Shown here in pieces: positions 25,656 through 37,883 of a DNA stretch of 64,000 nt. How positions within the stretch are numbered: position 1 is the stretch's first letter; every line of letters starts with the position of its first letter. The DNA is from Rhyzopertha dominica. Taxonomy: Eukaryota > Arthropoda > Insecta > Coleoptera > Bostrichidae. Location: contig QCXZ01000064.1 in NCBI GenBank assembly GCA_025024175.1, positions 21,882,286-21,946,285 on the forward strand. The letters are read 5' to 3'. A program made the translations under genes and the position numbers. The notes beneath the pieces are model-generated. The model was not told the origin of the DNA, did no database searches, and was given only the letters and a program-made list of their open reading frames with translations.

Positions 25656-26998
25656 CCATGGATGTATAAAAGAGGGGATGCAGCTTTTCACATTCTAAAC
25701 TGATGCCAACATGTGATCACAGTCTAAGCGTTTATTTGTAGAAAACATTGGATCTTCCAGTTGACCAGTTGTGTATGTCCAATGACTAAGCGTCATGTTC
25801 ACGGTCACACACCATTTGGGCGTTTGCGTGTTTGTTTTTATTTGGTTTTATGATGTGCAAGACGCAGGGAATGATTTCCATATAATTGTTAACGGTAGCA
25901 GTGATAAGATGATTAGGCAGTGTCAAATGTGCAGAAAGATTGATATACGTTAACCCAATGTATCATTTCACAGGTATGTAACACCAGTGTTGTTCCTGGT
26001 AGCATTTTTCTGTGTACTAGGTTGGCCATACGTTGGGTACTAAATTCATTGTTTGAGTACTAAATCTCTTTCTCGATAGATGCCGTTGAAAATATGGGAA
26101 TATGGCAATTATAAATTAAATACATTAAAATAAAAAAAAACATTAATTTTCTAAAGGAAAAAACAAGTTTTTAAAGTAAAAAAACATATAATGCGTCTGT
26201 TGTATTCATATTATGTAATTTGAGGTTAAAACTAGAAGACTCATCTCGATTTGAAGAAACAACCTTTTTAGTATGAAATCTACACAAATAAGAAAATTAA
26301 CATTTCACACTTATTTTATACTAATTATTAATACCTGTCCATATAATACAGTTGTTGAAAACGGTTAATCATTTATTTTGTTATGTCCTTAAGATTTATG
26401 GTTTGTAATATGCTTATATCATTGTTTAAGAATTCTTAAACAATTCTTAAACGATGCTTATATGTTTGCAGTACGGTACGGTTTACGTTTACGGTCTGAC
26501 ACGCTTATTTACACTCACATAGGGGGCTGCACTTTTTACTACCAATCATTAAATTCAAAAAGTTACTAATTTTATTTTAAAAATATTAAAATATTATTAT
26601 TATTATTATATGAATGTTTTTGGAAATTGAGTTTGAGTACTAAACACGGTTGAGGAGTACAAGTGTACTAAACGCAAATTAAAAGTACTAAATCTAGTAC
26701 TAAAGTACTAGATTGAACAACACTGTGTAACACCCAAATAGTATTTAAGGTTAAGATTCATAGGCGTGCGGTAAGGAGTTTTATATGTGTGAATAAATCA
26801 TATTCATACAATATTTTTTCATATCTATTATTTTTAGGTTTCCGATCATACTGAAGAATGCAAATTACGGCACGCCAATGCCGCGGAAAGAAAACAAAGT
26901 TTGTTATTGCGCTAACTTCACGCTATTTAGATGTTGCATTCACAACAATGCGCTTTCTGTCAATGAGATGCGGTATCCCCTCTTTTATACATCCATGG
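25656..26998. repeat. 23-bp perfect inverted repeat pair around a nested hAT MITE
   Basis: CCATGGATGTATAAAAGAGG (first 20 bases) at 25656-25678 recurs as an exact inverted 23-mer at 26976-26998. The repeat contains a TATAAAAG box. Removing the nested hAT element leaves about 0.6 kb between the arms. The right arm abuts a THAP start. The pair may be the promoter of a THAP element duplicated in inverted orientation, or an element terminus. Confidence 0.6.
25985..26725. mobile_element. hAT-type MITE, 741 bp
   Basis: The ends CAGTGTTGTTC and GAACAACACTG are perfect inverted hAT-type tips. The flanks TGTAACAC at 25977-25984 and 26726-26733 are a perfect 8-bp duplication. The interior has a palindromic ATTGTTTAAGAATTC core near 26426 and an (ATT)n run near 26590. 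No coding capacity. Confidence 0.85.
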
Positions 26999-27076
26999 TT
27001 TGTGCTGTAATGCAGTGCAACAGTAGACGTAGGTATGCCGGAACCGACTACTTTTTTAGCTTTCCAAAGGATGTTT
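26996..27076 (+). pseudogene. THAP-domain N-terminal fragment
   Basis: From ATG at 26996 the frame reads MVCAVMQCNSRRR...FFSFPKDV and then stops. The C-x4-C and the S-F-P-K-D block match the first half of a THAP zinc finger. The second half (Trp, C-x2-H) is absent. It is taken as a relic of a THAP-bearing element. Confidence 0.55.
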
Positions 27077-27099
27077 AGAGGTTTTCTGTTGCGGGTGAT

Positions 27100-30000
27100 G
27101 GTTTTTCTTAATTTGACTTAGTATTTAAAACACAGCTAAACAGCGTGTGGTGGCGATGACCTAATGGAATATGTAGAAAATCTTCATTGATGGTATAGAG
27201 TGTGCAGTTAACATTTTGAAGAAGAAATCTTTCTAAATGATTTACACAACTAATTACCTCATACAGTACCATTCTTGTTTCTTCATCCACTTACGCCAAT
27301 TGACAAACACACGAGGTACTTCATTTGGCATTATCCACAAGTTTCAAAGGTGATCAAAAATTGTAGGTGTTTACTGGTATGTGATAACATAATTTTACTA
27401 CAGTCATATGAACAATAAATGTTGATATTTTAACAGTGCCTTTATGGATAACAACAGATGCGCAAAAGAAACTTCTATGACAGAAGTGTAAAGCAACCTT
27501 TATTACAATCGTGTAAATGTAGCTTTATATCCTGACAAAATGGCGGCCGGGAGACAAAAAAGTATAGGGTGTTGACGGAAGTGCGTATTCTGGTTAAGTA
27601 TTTGTTTATCCTGTGCCCATACGTTTGAATACCGGAACTGAGCAAGTAGGTCGTTCGATAGAAACCTGTATCACACAACTATATGTAATTCTCGATTTTT
27701 AACAGCTTAACTAACCTGAGTGTACTACAGTGAACTTAGCAACAGTAAACATTGAAACTATAGAATCCCCTAACCTAAAGCGGAAGAAAAGCGCTGACGT
27801 TTGAAAACCGCAGGAAGTGAGCTTACTGGTTTAATTATTTATTTATCAAAATTTTCCCTAGCATGTTTGTATGACTGAAGTTAATTACCCACATCCACAG
27901 GACACACTAGCGACGCTAGCTAGACCTTGCGTTCACAGGGTCGCAACTGGGAAAAAGTAATCCAGGACTGAATGGAAACTTCATACAAATTGTTTGGAGC
28001 TTTAGTATAGCGTTTGTCATCACCAAATTTTGTACAAAGACACTTTACCATACAGAAATTAAAATGTCAGTGTCAGATACTTTGACCCTCCAGAATAAAG
28101 CATAAAAAATTAAAGGCCCTTAACAGTTAATAATAATTAACAGAACTCTTATTTGAGCAAGGGCAAAATAAGGCTTTGCACAGAAACGCTATAACATAAC
28201 ACAATAATTATTCCAATGTCCGATTGCTCTGACCCTCCAGAATAGATGGTAGAAAAAACACCCTGAACAGTAAAGAATTATTAACAGAATCTTTATTGGA
28301 GCAGCTATTGAATTTGCACAAAACACTATGTATAACTTTTAGACAATGACAAAAGCAACATTCGATTATTACAGAATATTTATAATGATGCTAATGACAT
28401 TATGAAACCACTAAAAGACCAGAAATGTATAAATGTATTTTTATTATTTTATTATTTTATTTTATATGACCTATTCCATAACAATATTGACTGTTCTTGG
28501 ATATTGGAAAGGATTTGCTTCCTGGTTATTGCTCAGTCGCCAGTATTTCGTACATAATCTTTATAATACCATTGCAAATCACTGTGACATTAATTTTCAC
28601 TCTTTAATATGCTATATACTATATAATGTAGTTGCTGGTATTTAATTTGGTCTGTTTTGTGCTCAGCAACATATTAATATTTTTATATGTATTTTTTAAT
28701 ATTTGGAAATAAATATTATTACCTATATTATATGGATTGTCCAGGGCAGATGTCTTTCTTCATAAAATGCATTAAAATGCATGTCTATGCTGTGCTGTCT
28801 GCACTTTAACCAACTGCAAAGATTGCCGTGGGGGCCTGCTGTCAAATTGAAGTATGCAGTTGCAAACTGCCAATTTGTCAGGCTACAGGTCACTTCCTTT
28901 AGGAAGTGGTTCCCGTTAAGGCAGCTAGGTGGCTTTGTCATCATGTTAGTGTAATGCTGACAGATGGCATTGCCATCTAAATTCTTACGTCATTTTTCAT
29001 AATTTTCAACTTCTGGGATCGTGCGGTATTTATAAAAAAGCTTAATGCTGTAAAAACAAGTTATATGTGGCTTTAATTAATTAATTAGGATTTTTCTTTA
29101 ATAATTCCATGTAAAAACGTTTTATTTTCTTTTCTTAAAATTTTGCAGCTTGATAACCCGAGTATGCACCAAAACTCTTATAGTATAAAGTGTGCCTCTC
29201 TCGTCACCCCCTAACTAGTACCACACCACATACTAGCAAAAACAGGAACCGAATGAAGNTATTGTTGAAAAGATAGCGTTAATGACTGCAAAATGTCTAT
29301 AGATTTATTATATACCTACTTTTGATGAATATAGATATTTTAATGGGTTTACAGGCATAAGATATATTGTTACATATTCTTCAATAACATTTTAGTAAAC
29401 AACTTAAGTATATTACATTAAATCAGCAATTTTTGTTTTATAAAAACAGAAAGATATACAGTATACGTTGTGATCACGTTACACTTTAGATTGGCCCGTC
29501 AATTAACAACAAATTTACACGATGCATTATCTGCTAGATTTAACCAAATACTTTACTATTATAATAGTACAGTATTTGATTTGTCTCTTATTTTGACTTC
29601 ACTCTGTCACATTTGACAAAAACTAACACAAACATTATATTAATGCCAGAAAAAAGTAGGCTACCCACTGGACAGTGCGGGAGTAAGTACTGTTTCCTGT
29701 ATTAGTGTATTATAATATAAACAATACAAATTTTCATAATCTTAGATCCGCATATTAAACACAATAAACTTTCATTATTTTTATTTGATTTTACTACATC
29801 TATAAATAATTTTAATGTTTCGATTTCCTTTCATTGTATATTCTTTGTACTATTACGAAAGGCTTATAGCGTTAATGAAAAGGTAATTATTTATAAGCCA
29901 GATCCAATCATTTACGTCCCAGCGCAACTACATTACTTGAGTAGGTACCTATTTCAACTTAGAATAATTTAATATTAATTTAACAAATGAAACAAACAAG

Positions 30001-30800
30001 TTCTAGAAAAATGGAAAATAATTAAGCACTGAAAATAAACATACATGATAAATAAGTAAAATAAATGTTCCGTACTAATGAGTTAAACACTTGTCTGTGA
30101 TCCTACTTCCAAAACTTTTTTTTGGTAAAGCCGAATGCTAGCATTTCAATCGCCACATACCTTATACATGAAAGGCAATTTAAATCACCTGCNAAACAGG
30201 GATCTCATGCTTTTAAATAACCCTCTTATCTCAATAATAAGGTCAAAAAGGTAATATAAACAAATTCCTTTCCCATAACACACCACACTGTATCTATACT
30301 TATGTTATGTTTGAACCTTTTTACCATTTTAATTTAGTTATACCTACTTGTCCACCGAAGAATATTTAAGATCACAGACAAGTGTTTTACCTATTATTAG
30401 TATTTAATCACTTCCAAAAATTCAAATATACATCATAAATGTTCCATATTTAAGAAGCAGTGCTGTAAAAGAGTCTTTGCATCAACGCACAATTATAAAC
30501 CGCAGCTGTAAATAAGTCACATTGGCACAATTCCGTTTTGTTGTTTTTTTCCATAACGCCATTTATTTGCTAATTTTCATGGTAATTAACATGATTATAT
30601 AACATCCAATCATATCGTTAGATCTATTTTACGGTAATATAATTTCTTCTCATGCAAAACGTAGCGCTTGTTACAATTAGTGTATGCACGCACTATTGAT
30701 TAATTTATTTATCCATGACCACCATACTAGAATGGTTCAATAAGTCAGTTTCTTTGCAGATTAGAGACCTTCTAATACTCTAGTTGATTAAAATTCATAA
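27100..30800. other. AT-rich gene-free stretch
   Basis: No gene is supported over about 3.7 kb. It holds a weak direct duplication at about 28060-28330 in which CTCTGACCCTCCAGAATA-type and CAGTTAAT..TTAACAGAA phrases recur about 147 bp apart. Short open frames (28433-28645, 28723-28944) have no domain. Confidence 0.4.
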
Positions 30801-30972
30801 TGCTACGCTTTAATTTTATAGAATGTTATTTATAATTATTATTAATATTAAGAATAACATTCATTTCTAGAACGATCTTGTAATTTTGACCAGAACTATT
30901 CAAATTCACTCCATAAAGAGTTTTTGAAGGAGTGGAAGGGCCCAAAACTTCGACGATATTAGGTAGGACCTT

Positions 30973-31260
30973 AGTTTTTTTCAGAAACTGCCATCTTGCT
31001 GGACAATGATTGTTCAATATAACTCTCCTCTATTGTAGCCGATTTCCAATAACCGTGACGCTTGACAGTGGTAATATTGGCCCTAGTATAGGTTAATAAT
31101 ATTGTCAAAGATTCCATGTCCAGTATAATTTTCTGGACCTGGGAGCCCAAGAAGTAAAGCCACTTGTGAAAAGGTTTCGAAATTGTGTTGATGCCTAAAT
31201 GTATCGCAAGAAAAATCTCCCACCAGCAGCTTTAGGTCGCAAATTTGATGTATTTTCGAC
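30973..31260 (-). pseudogene. Eukaryotic tyrosine-recombinase (integrase-like) C-terminal relic
   Basis: Three overlapping minus-strand frames, read in order, show GGRFFLRYI, then GINTISK and NYTGH, then ITTVKRHGYWKSATIEESYIEQ ending at a stop near 30972. These match the catalytic end of tyrosine recombinases of the insect/Crypton-like type: the box H, the KRHG.W block and the nucleophilic Tyr in SYIEQS. The expected Arg-Arg box after TGH is destroyed by frameshifts. The gene is therefore dead, and its 5' part is missing where satellite A begins. Confidence 0.65.
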
Positions 31261-31359
31261 ACATTTTTACAGCATTGACTAATAAAGCTTCTTCCAAGAT
31301 CATGACACTTCCTGTAATGTTTGTTTTCATATCCAGAAAAAGTAAGTGCAAGTCTAATA

Positions 31360-32487
31360 CCGTATTTGGTTAAACTAACTATCGTATGCTAGGGTGACTG
31401 TATAGAAACGTATTAGGTTTTAACTAATACCATAAAAGTTTATTCTTCCTCTTAATAAGCCATACTATATACGCTTGCAGAACCCAGCTTCGTCATTACA
31501 GCTTATCGTATATAAGGCGACGGTCTAATAACATATTTGATTAAACTAATGGCATACGAGTTTATTCTATCCGCCTAATACGGCATACTATATACGCTAG
31601 CTGGATCCAGATTCGTCATTACAGCTTACGGTATGCCAGGACAACCATCTAATAACGTATTTAGTTAAATTAATATCATAAGAGTTTATTCCTTCCACTT
31701 AATACTGCATACTATATTCGTTTGCTGGACCCAGCTTCGTCATTACAGCTTATCGTATATATGGCGACCGTCCAATAACGTATTTGGTTAAACTAATACC
31801 ATACGAGTTTATTGTTTCCACTTAATACGGCATACTATATACGATGGCTGGACCCGGATTCGTTATTACAGCTTACGGTATGCTAGGACAACCGTCTAAT
31901 AACGTATTTAGTTAAATTAATATCATAAGAATTAATTCTTCTCACTTATTACGGCATACTATATACGCTTGCTGGACCCAGCTTCGTCATTACAGCCCGG
32001 CGAATATAAAGCGACCGTCTAATAACGTATTTGGTTAAACTAAGACCATAAGAGTTTATTCTTTCCACTTAATACGACATACTATATGCGCTTGCTGGAC
32101 CCAGCTTCGTCATTACAGCCCGGCGAATATAAAGCGACCGTCTAATAACGTATTTGGTTAAACTAAGACCATAAGAGTTTATTNCTTCCACTTAATACGA
32201 CATANTATATNCGCTTGCTCGACCCAGCATTGTCATTACAGCTTATGGTATGCTAGGGCGATCGTTTAATAACGTATTTGGTTAAACTAATACCATAGGA
32301 GTTTATTCTTTCCACTTAATACGGCATACTATATACGCTTGCTGGAGCCAGCTTCGTCATTACAGCTTATGGTATGCTAGGGCGACCGTCTAATAACGTA
32401 TTTGGTTAAACTATTACCACAAGAGTTTATTCTTTCCTCTTAATAAGGCATACTATATACGCTTGCTGGACCCAGCTTCGAAAGAAT
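31360..32487 (+). repeat. Satellite A, left array (about 124-bp units)
   Basis: About nine head-to-tail units share CTTGCTGGACCCAGCTTCGT, CTAATAACGTATTTGGTTAA and ATACCATAAGAGTTTATT. Unit spacing measured from CAGCTTCGTCATT is 123-125 bp. Units differ at several positions and contain ambiguous bases. The same satellite occurs inverted at 51830-53763. Confidence 0.93.
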
Positions 32488-32489
32488 TT

Positions 32490-35400
32490 CGATTTAACGC
32501 GACACAATTAGTTATGCTTGTTGGGTACAATGCTAGCATTATATAAGCCAGGAAGATACGTCTAGCTTCTAGTAACGCTTTTGCTCAATATAATAGCATA
32601 AGGAACCATCATATTCATTTTAAGGCGACACAATCTGTTATGCTTGCTGGGTACAATGCTGATATTATATGGGTCAGGAAGGGACGTCTAGCTTCTAATA
32701 ATGCTTTTGCTCGATATAATAGTATAAGGGACCATTGTATTCGATTTAAAGCGATACAACCTGTTAAGCTTGCTGGGTACAATAATTGTATTTTATGAGT
32801 CAGGTAGATACGACTAGCTTATAATAACGCTTTTGCTCGGTATAATAGTATAAGGGACTAAATTGTTTAATTTAAAGCTACACAATCTGTTATGCTTGCT
32901 GGCTACAATGCTGGTATTATATAAGACATCAGGAAGACACGTCTACCTTCGAATAACACTTTTGCTCGATATAATAGTATTAGGGACTATTGTTTGATTT
33001 AAAGCAACACAATCTGTTATGCTTGCTGTGTACAATGCTGGTATTATATGAGTCAGGAAGGTACATCTTAGCTTCTAATAACGCTTTTGCTCAATATAAT
33101 AGTATAAAGGACCATTTTGTTCGATTTAAAGCGATTCAACCTGTTAAGGTTGCTAGGTACAATGCTGTTATTATATGATTCAGGAGGGTACATCTTAGCT
33201 TCTAATAACGCTTTTGCTCAATTTAATGGTATAAAGGACCATTACGTTCGATTTAAAGCGACACAATCTGTTATGCCTGCTGGGTACAATGCTGGTATTA
33301 TATGAGTCAGGAAGGTACATCTTAGCTTCTAATAACGCTTTTGCTCAATATAATAGTATAAAGGACCATTTTGTTCGATTTAAAGCGACACAATCAGTTA
33401 TGCTTGCTGGATACAATGCTGGTATTATGAGTCAGGAAGGTACGTCTTAGCTTCTAATAACGCTTTTGCTCAATATAATAGTATAAAGGACCATTTTGTT
33501 CGATTTAAAGCGACACAATCTGTTATGCTTGCTGGGTACAATGGTGGTATTATATGAGTCAGGAAGGTACATCTTAGCTTCTAATAACGCTTTTGCTCAA
33601 TATAATAGTGTAAAGGACCATTTTGTTCGATATAAAGCGACACAATCTGTTATGCTTGCTGGCTACAATGCTGGTATTATATAAGACATCAGGAAGACAC
33701 GTCTACCTTCGAATAACGCTTTTGCTCGATATAATAATATTAGGGACTATTGTTTGATTTAAAGCAACACAATCTGTTATGCTTGCTGTGTACAATGCTG
33801 GTATTATGTGAGTCAGGAAGGTACATCTTAGCTTCTAATAACGCTTTTGCCCGATATAATAGTATAAAGAACCACCTTGTTCGATTTAAGGCGGCACAAT
33901 CTGTTAAGCTTGCTGGGTACAATGCTTGTATTATATGAGTCAGGTAGATACGTCTAGCTTTTAATAACGCTTTTGCTCGGTATAATAGTATAAGGGACTA
34001 AATTGTTTAATTTAAAGCTACACAATCTGTTATGCTTGCTGGCTACAATGCTGGTATTATATAAGACATCAGGAAGACACGTCTACCTTCGCATAACGCT
34101 TTTGCTCGATATAATAGTATTAGGGACTATTGTTTGATTTAAAGCAACACAATCTGTTATGCTTGCTGTGTACAATGCTGGTATAATATGAGTCAGGAAG
34201 GTACATCTTAGCTTCTAATAACGCTTTTGCTCAATATAATAGTATAAAGGACCATTTTGTTCGATTTAAAGTTACTCAACCTGTTAAAGTTGCTAGGTAC
34301 AATGCTGTTATATGATTCAGGAGGGTACATCTTAGCTTCTAATAACGCTTTTGCTCAATATAATGGTATAAAGGACCATTTTGTTCGATTTAAAGCGACC
34401 CAATCTGTTATGCCTGCTGGGTACAATGCTGGTATTATATGAGTCAGGAAGGTACGTCTTAGCTTCTAATAACGCTTTTGCTCAATATAATAGTATAAAG
34501 GACCATTTTGTTCGATTTAAAGCGACACAATCTGTTATGCCTGCTGGATACAATGCTGGTATTATATGAGTCAGGAAGGTACGTCTTAGCTTCTAATAAC
34601 GCTTTTGCTCAATATAATAGTATAAAGGACCATTTTGTTCGATATAAAGCGACACAATCTGTTATGCTTGCTGGGTACAATGCTGGTATTATATGAGTCA
34701 GGAAGGTACATCTTAGCTTCTAATAACGCTTTTGCCCGATATAATAGTATAAAGAACCATCTTGTTCGATTTAAGCCAGCACAATCTGTTAAGCTTGCTG
34801 GGTACAATGCTTTTGCTGGGTATAATAGTATAAGGGACTAAATTGTTTAATTTAAAGCTACACAATCTGTTATGCTTGCTGGCTACAATGCTGGGATTAT
34901 ATAAGACATCAGGAAGACACGTCTACCTTCGAATAACCCTTTTGCTCGATATAATAGTATTAGGGACTATTGTTTGATTTAAAGCAACACAATCTGTTAT
35001 GCTTGCTGTGTACAATGCTGGTATTATATGAGTCAGGAAGGTACATCTTAGCTTGTAATAACGCTTTTGCTCAATATAATAGTATAAAGGACCATTTTGT
35101 TCGATTTAAAGCGACTCAACCTGTTAAGGTTGCTAGGTACAATGCTGTTATTATATGATTCAGGAGGGTACATCTTAGCTTCTAATAACGCTTTTGCTCA
35201 ATATAATGGTATAAAGGACCATTTTGTTCGATTTAAAGCGACACAATCTGTTATGCTTGTTGGGTACAATGCTAGTATTATATAAGCCAGGAAGATACGT
35301 CTAGCTTCTAGTAACGCTTTTGCTCAATATAATAGCATAAGGAACCACCTTATTCATTTTAAGGCGACACAATCCGTTATGCTTGCTGGGTACAATGCTG

Positions 35401-36536
35401 GTATTATATGAGTCAGGAAGGGACGTGTAGCTTCTAATAATGCTTTTGCTCGATATAATAGTATAAGGGACCATTGTATTCGATTTAAAGCGACACAACC
35501 TGTTAAGCTTGCTAGGTACAATAATGGTATTTTATGAGTCAGGTAGATACGACTAGCTTATAATAACGCTTTTGCTCAGTATAATAGTATAAGGGACTAA
35601 ATTGTTTAATTTAAAGCTACACAATCTGTTATGCTTGCTGGCTACAATGCTGGTATTATATAAGACATCAGGAAGACACGTCTACCTTCGAATAACGCTT
35701 TTGCTCGATATAATAGTATTAGGAACTATTGTTTGATTTAAAGCAACACGATCTGTTATGCTTGCTGTGTACAATGCTGGTATTATATGATTCAGGAGGG
35801 TACATCTTAGCTTCTAATAACGCTTTTGCTCAATATAATGGTATAAAGGACCATTTTGTTCGATTTAAAGCGACACAATCTGTTATGCCTGCTGGGTACA
35901 ATGCTGGTATTATATGAGTCAGTAAGGTACATCTTAGCTTCTAATAACGCTTTTGCTCAATATAATAGTATAAAGGACCATTTTGTTCGATTTAAAGCGA
36001 CACAATATATGCCTGTAAAACCCATTAAAAATATCATACATGTTCATTAACAATCAGTTATGCCTCCTAGGTGCAATGCTGGTATTGTATAAGTCAGGAA
36101 GGTACTTCTAGCTACTAATAACGCATTTGCTTAATATAATAGTATAAGGAACCATCTTGTTCGATTTAAAGCGACAAAATCTGTTATGTTTGTTTGGTAC
36201 AATGCTGGTATTATATGAGTCAGGAAAATACGCCTAACTTTTAATAACGCTTTTGCTCGATATAATAGTATAAGGGACTATGTTGTTCGATTTAAAGCGA
36301 CACAATCTGTTAAGCTTGCTAGGTACAACGCTGGTATTATATGAGTCATGTAGATACGTCTAACTTTTAATAACGGTTTTGCTCGATATACTAGTATATG
36401 GGACTATATTGTTTGATTTAAAGCGACACAATCTGTTAAGCTTGCTGGGTCCAATACGACTAGCTTCTAATAACGCTTTTGCTCGATATAGTAGTATAAA
36501 GGACCATTTTGTTCGATTTAAAGTGACACAGCATGT
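32490..36536 (+). repeat. Satellite B, left array (about 127-bp units)
   Basis: Tandem units contain CTTGCTGGGTACAATGCTGG, CTAATAACGCTTTTGCTC, ATAGTATAAGGG and CGATTTAAAGCGACACAA. Spacing measured at 33071, 33198 and 33325 is 127 bp. The recurrent 62-codon open frames are by-products of the repeat. The array is cut at 36536 by the Gypsy element and resumes at 44089. Confidence 0.95.
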
Positions 36537-37738
36537 TGTTACGCGACACAAAACGGTTTTGTAGCAATCCCCAATGTCGCGCAACAAAAAGGGGTAAAGA
36601 AAAAAATAAAAGATCAATGAGCTTGGCAGTTTGAAATTAATCCGCACACGAAAGACTAGTTGCTAAACAGCACCCACTAACACAGCGTAGAGGGGGGTGG
36701 GTTAAATAACCATATAACAGAATGTACCAGAGCAAAGGACGCCACCCGCTTTCTCACAACCGCTCAGCAACAGATATTTAAATAAAGCGGGAAATACAGT
36801 AGCTTAAAGTGGGATGATTAAACAACACTTACTGCTTCACTCAAGACTATTGATTATAATTGGAAAACCAAAATAAATAATACATGTCATTTAAATACGG
36901 AATACAATTTTGTATGAGACACAGACAATATTAAAGTATACTTTGGTACCAGGTATAGCTATAAACCCCAAACTACGACACGCATTTACCCAAGTATAGA
37001 ACGGTAGGTATGAACCAGTAAGCTATTATAAATATTAAATTCTTATCTGGTTGTCCGATCGGCTGCGTCACAAGGCTGCTGTTACATAGCTGACCAGGCG
37101 GTGTTGTTCCAACGGTAAGGTAGATCGGCTCACAACCCCCTTGACGTCGTGCAAATGGTAAACCAAAGCCTCTACTACTGCTGTCAGATGGTGGGTCAGT
37201 CTCAAAGATACCGTAGATCGGCGGTTTCAACGTAACGACCAGGATAAGCAAGGTACAACCCAAATATAAGATAGGGGACCAACAGGAAAAGTAAAAGGAA
37301 ACGTACAGGTAAAAAAAAGGCCTTCGGATGTTATGCGGCCTTAAGTGGATTGGCGATACAATGGTGATTATCGCTTAGAATGGAGAATGTGTGTAACTCA
37401 ACTGCTTCCACGATATCCCACAAGTGGCTTGGTTCAATAAACACACCAGGAAACGTTTATTGCCACCAAAATTGCAGAAAACAAGGGCTACACGTATAAT
37501 AAATCCGTCTTATGACGTTTACGACTCGAAATTAAAAATTTGAAAACCACCATGGAAACCAATGGAAGGCCGGCAAATGCTTCTAGATGAAAATAAACAT
37601 TCGCCCAGATAATGTCACCTTTGGATTTGTGAAAACCAAACCAGCTGTTTAACATGGCGTTTGAATATTATGTAGACGACGATTGCCAAACCACTAATTT
37701 AAACAATAAACCTGATATTCGAAAAATGAACCGTAACA
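36537..37738 (-). repeat. 3' LTR of the Gypsy element (1202 bp)
   Basis: It matches the 5' LTR except for a few substitutions, one A in a homopolymer, and the lack of about 36 bp near 36962. The gap is bordered by ATA in the other copy, consistent with a small deletion between short repeats. A 96-codon open frame is present in both LTRs but matches nothing recognised. Confidence 0.93.
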
Positions 37739-37883
37739 ACTTCCCCCCTTACCCAAAAAAAAAGTTTTGACCACAAAACTTTAACAGCAAAGAAAAAGTA
37801 ACTAACGTAGGTTGGAGTAACTAAATAACCTTTTGTCAAATCCGGTAGACTAGCTCTGATCGGGAATAAGTAGGGATACCGCG

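Noticed and set aside
28433..28944. Two short open frames on opposite strands
   Set aside because: Both are AT-driven and hydrophobic or low complexity, with no domain and no splice context.
32990..36050. Many 62-codon open frames with the same sequence (MFDLK..HNLLCLLGTM)
   Set aside because: They arise because the 127-bp satellite B monomer is open in one frame for about 1.5 units. Frame changes each unit, stops recur at the same place, and there is no independent coding signal.
36973..37263. 96-codon minus-strand frame, repeated at 43324-43614
   Set aside because: It is the same sequence in both LTRs of one young Gypsy element. Identity of LTRs explains its preservation; no domain is seen.
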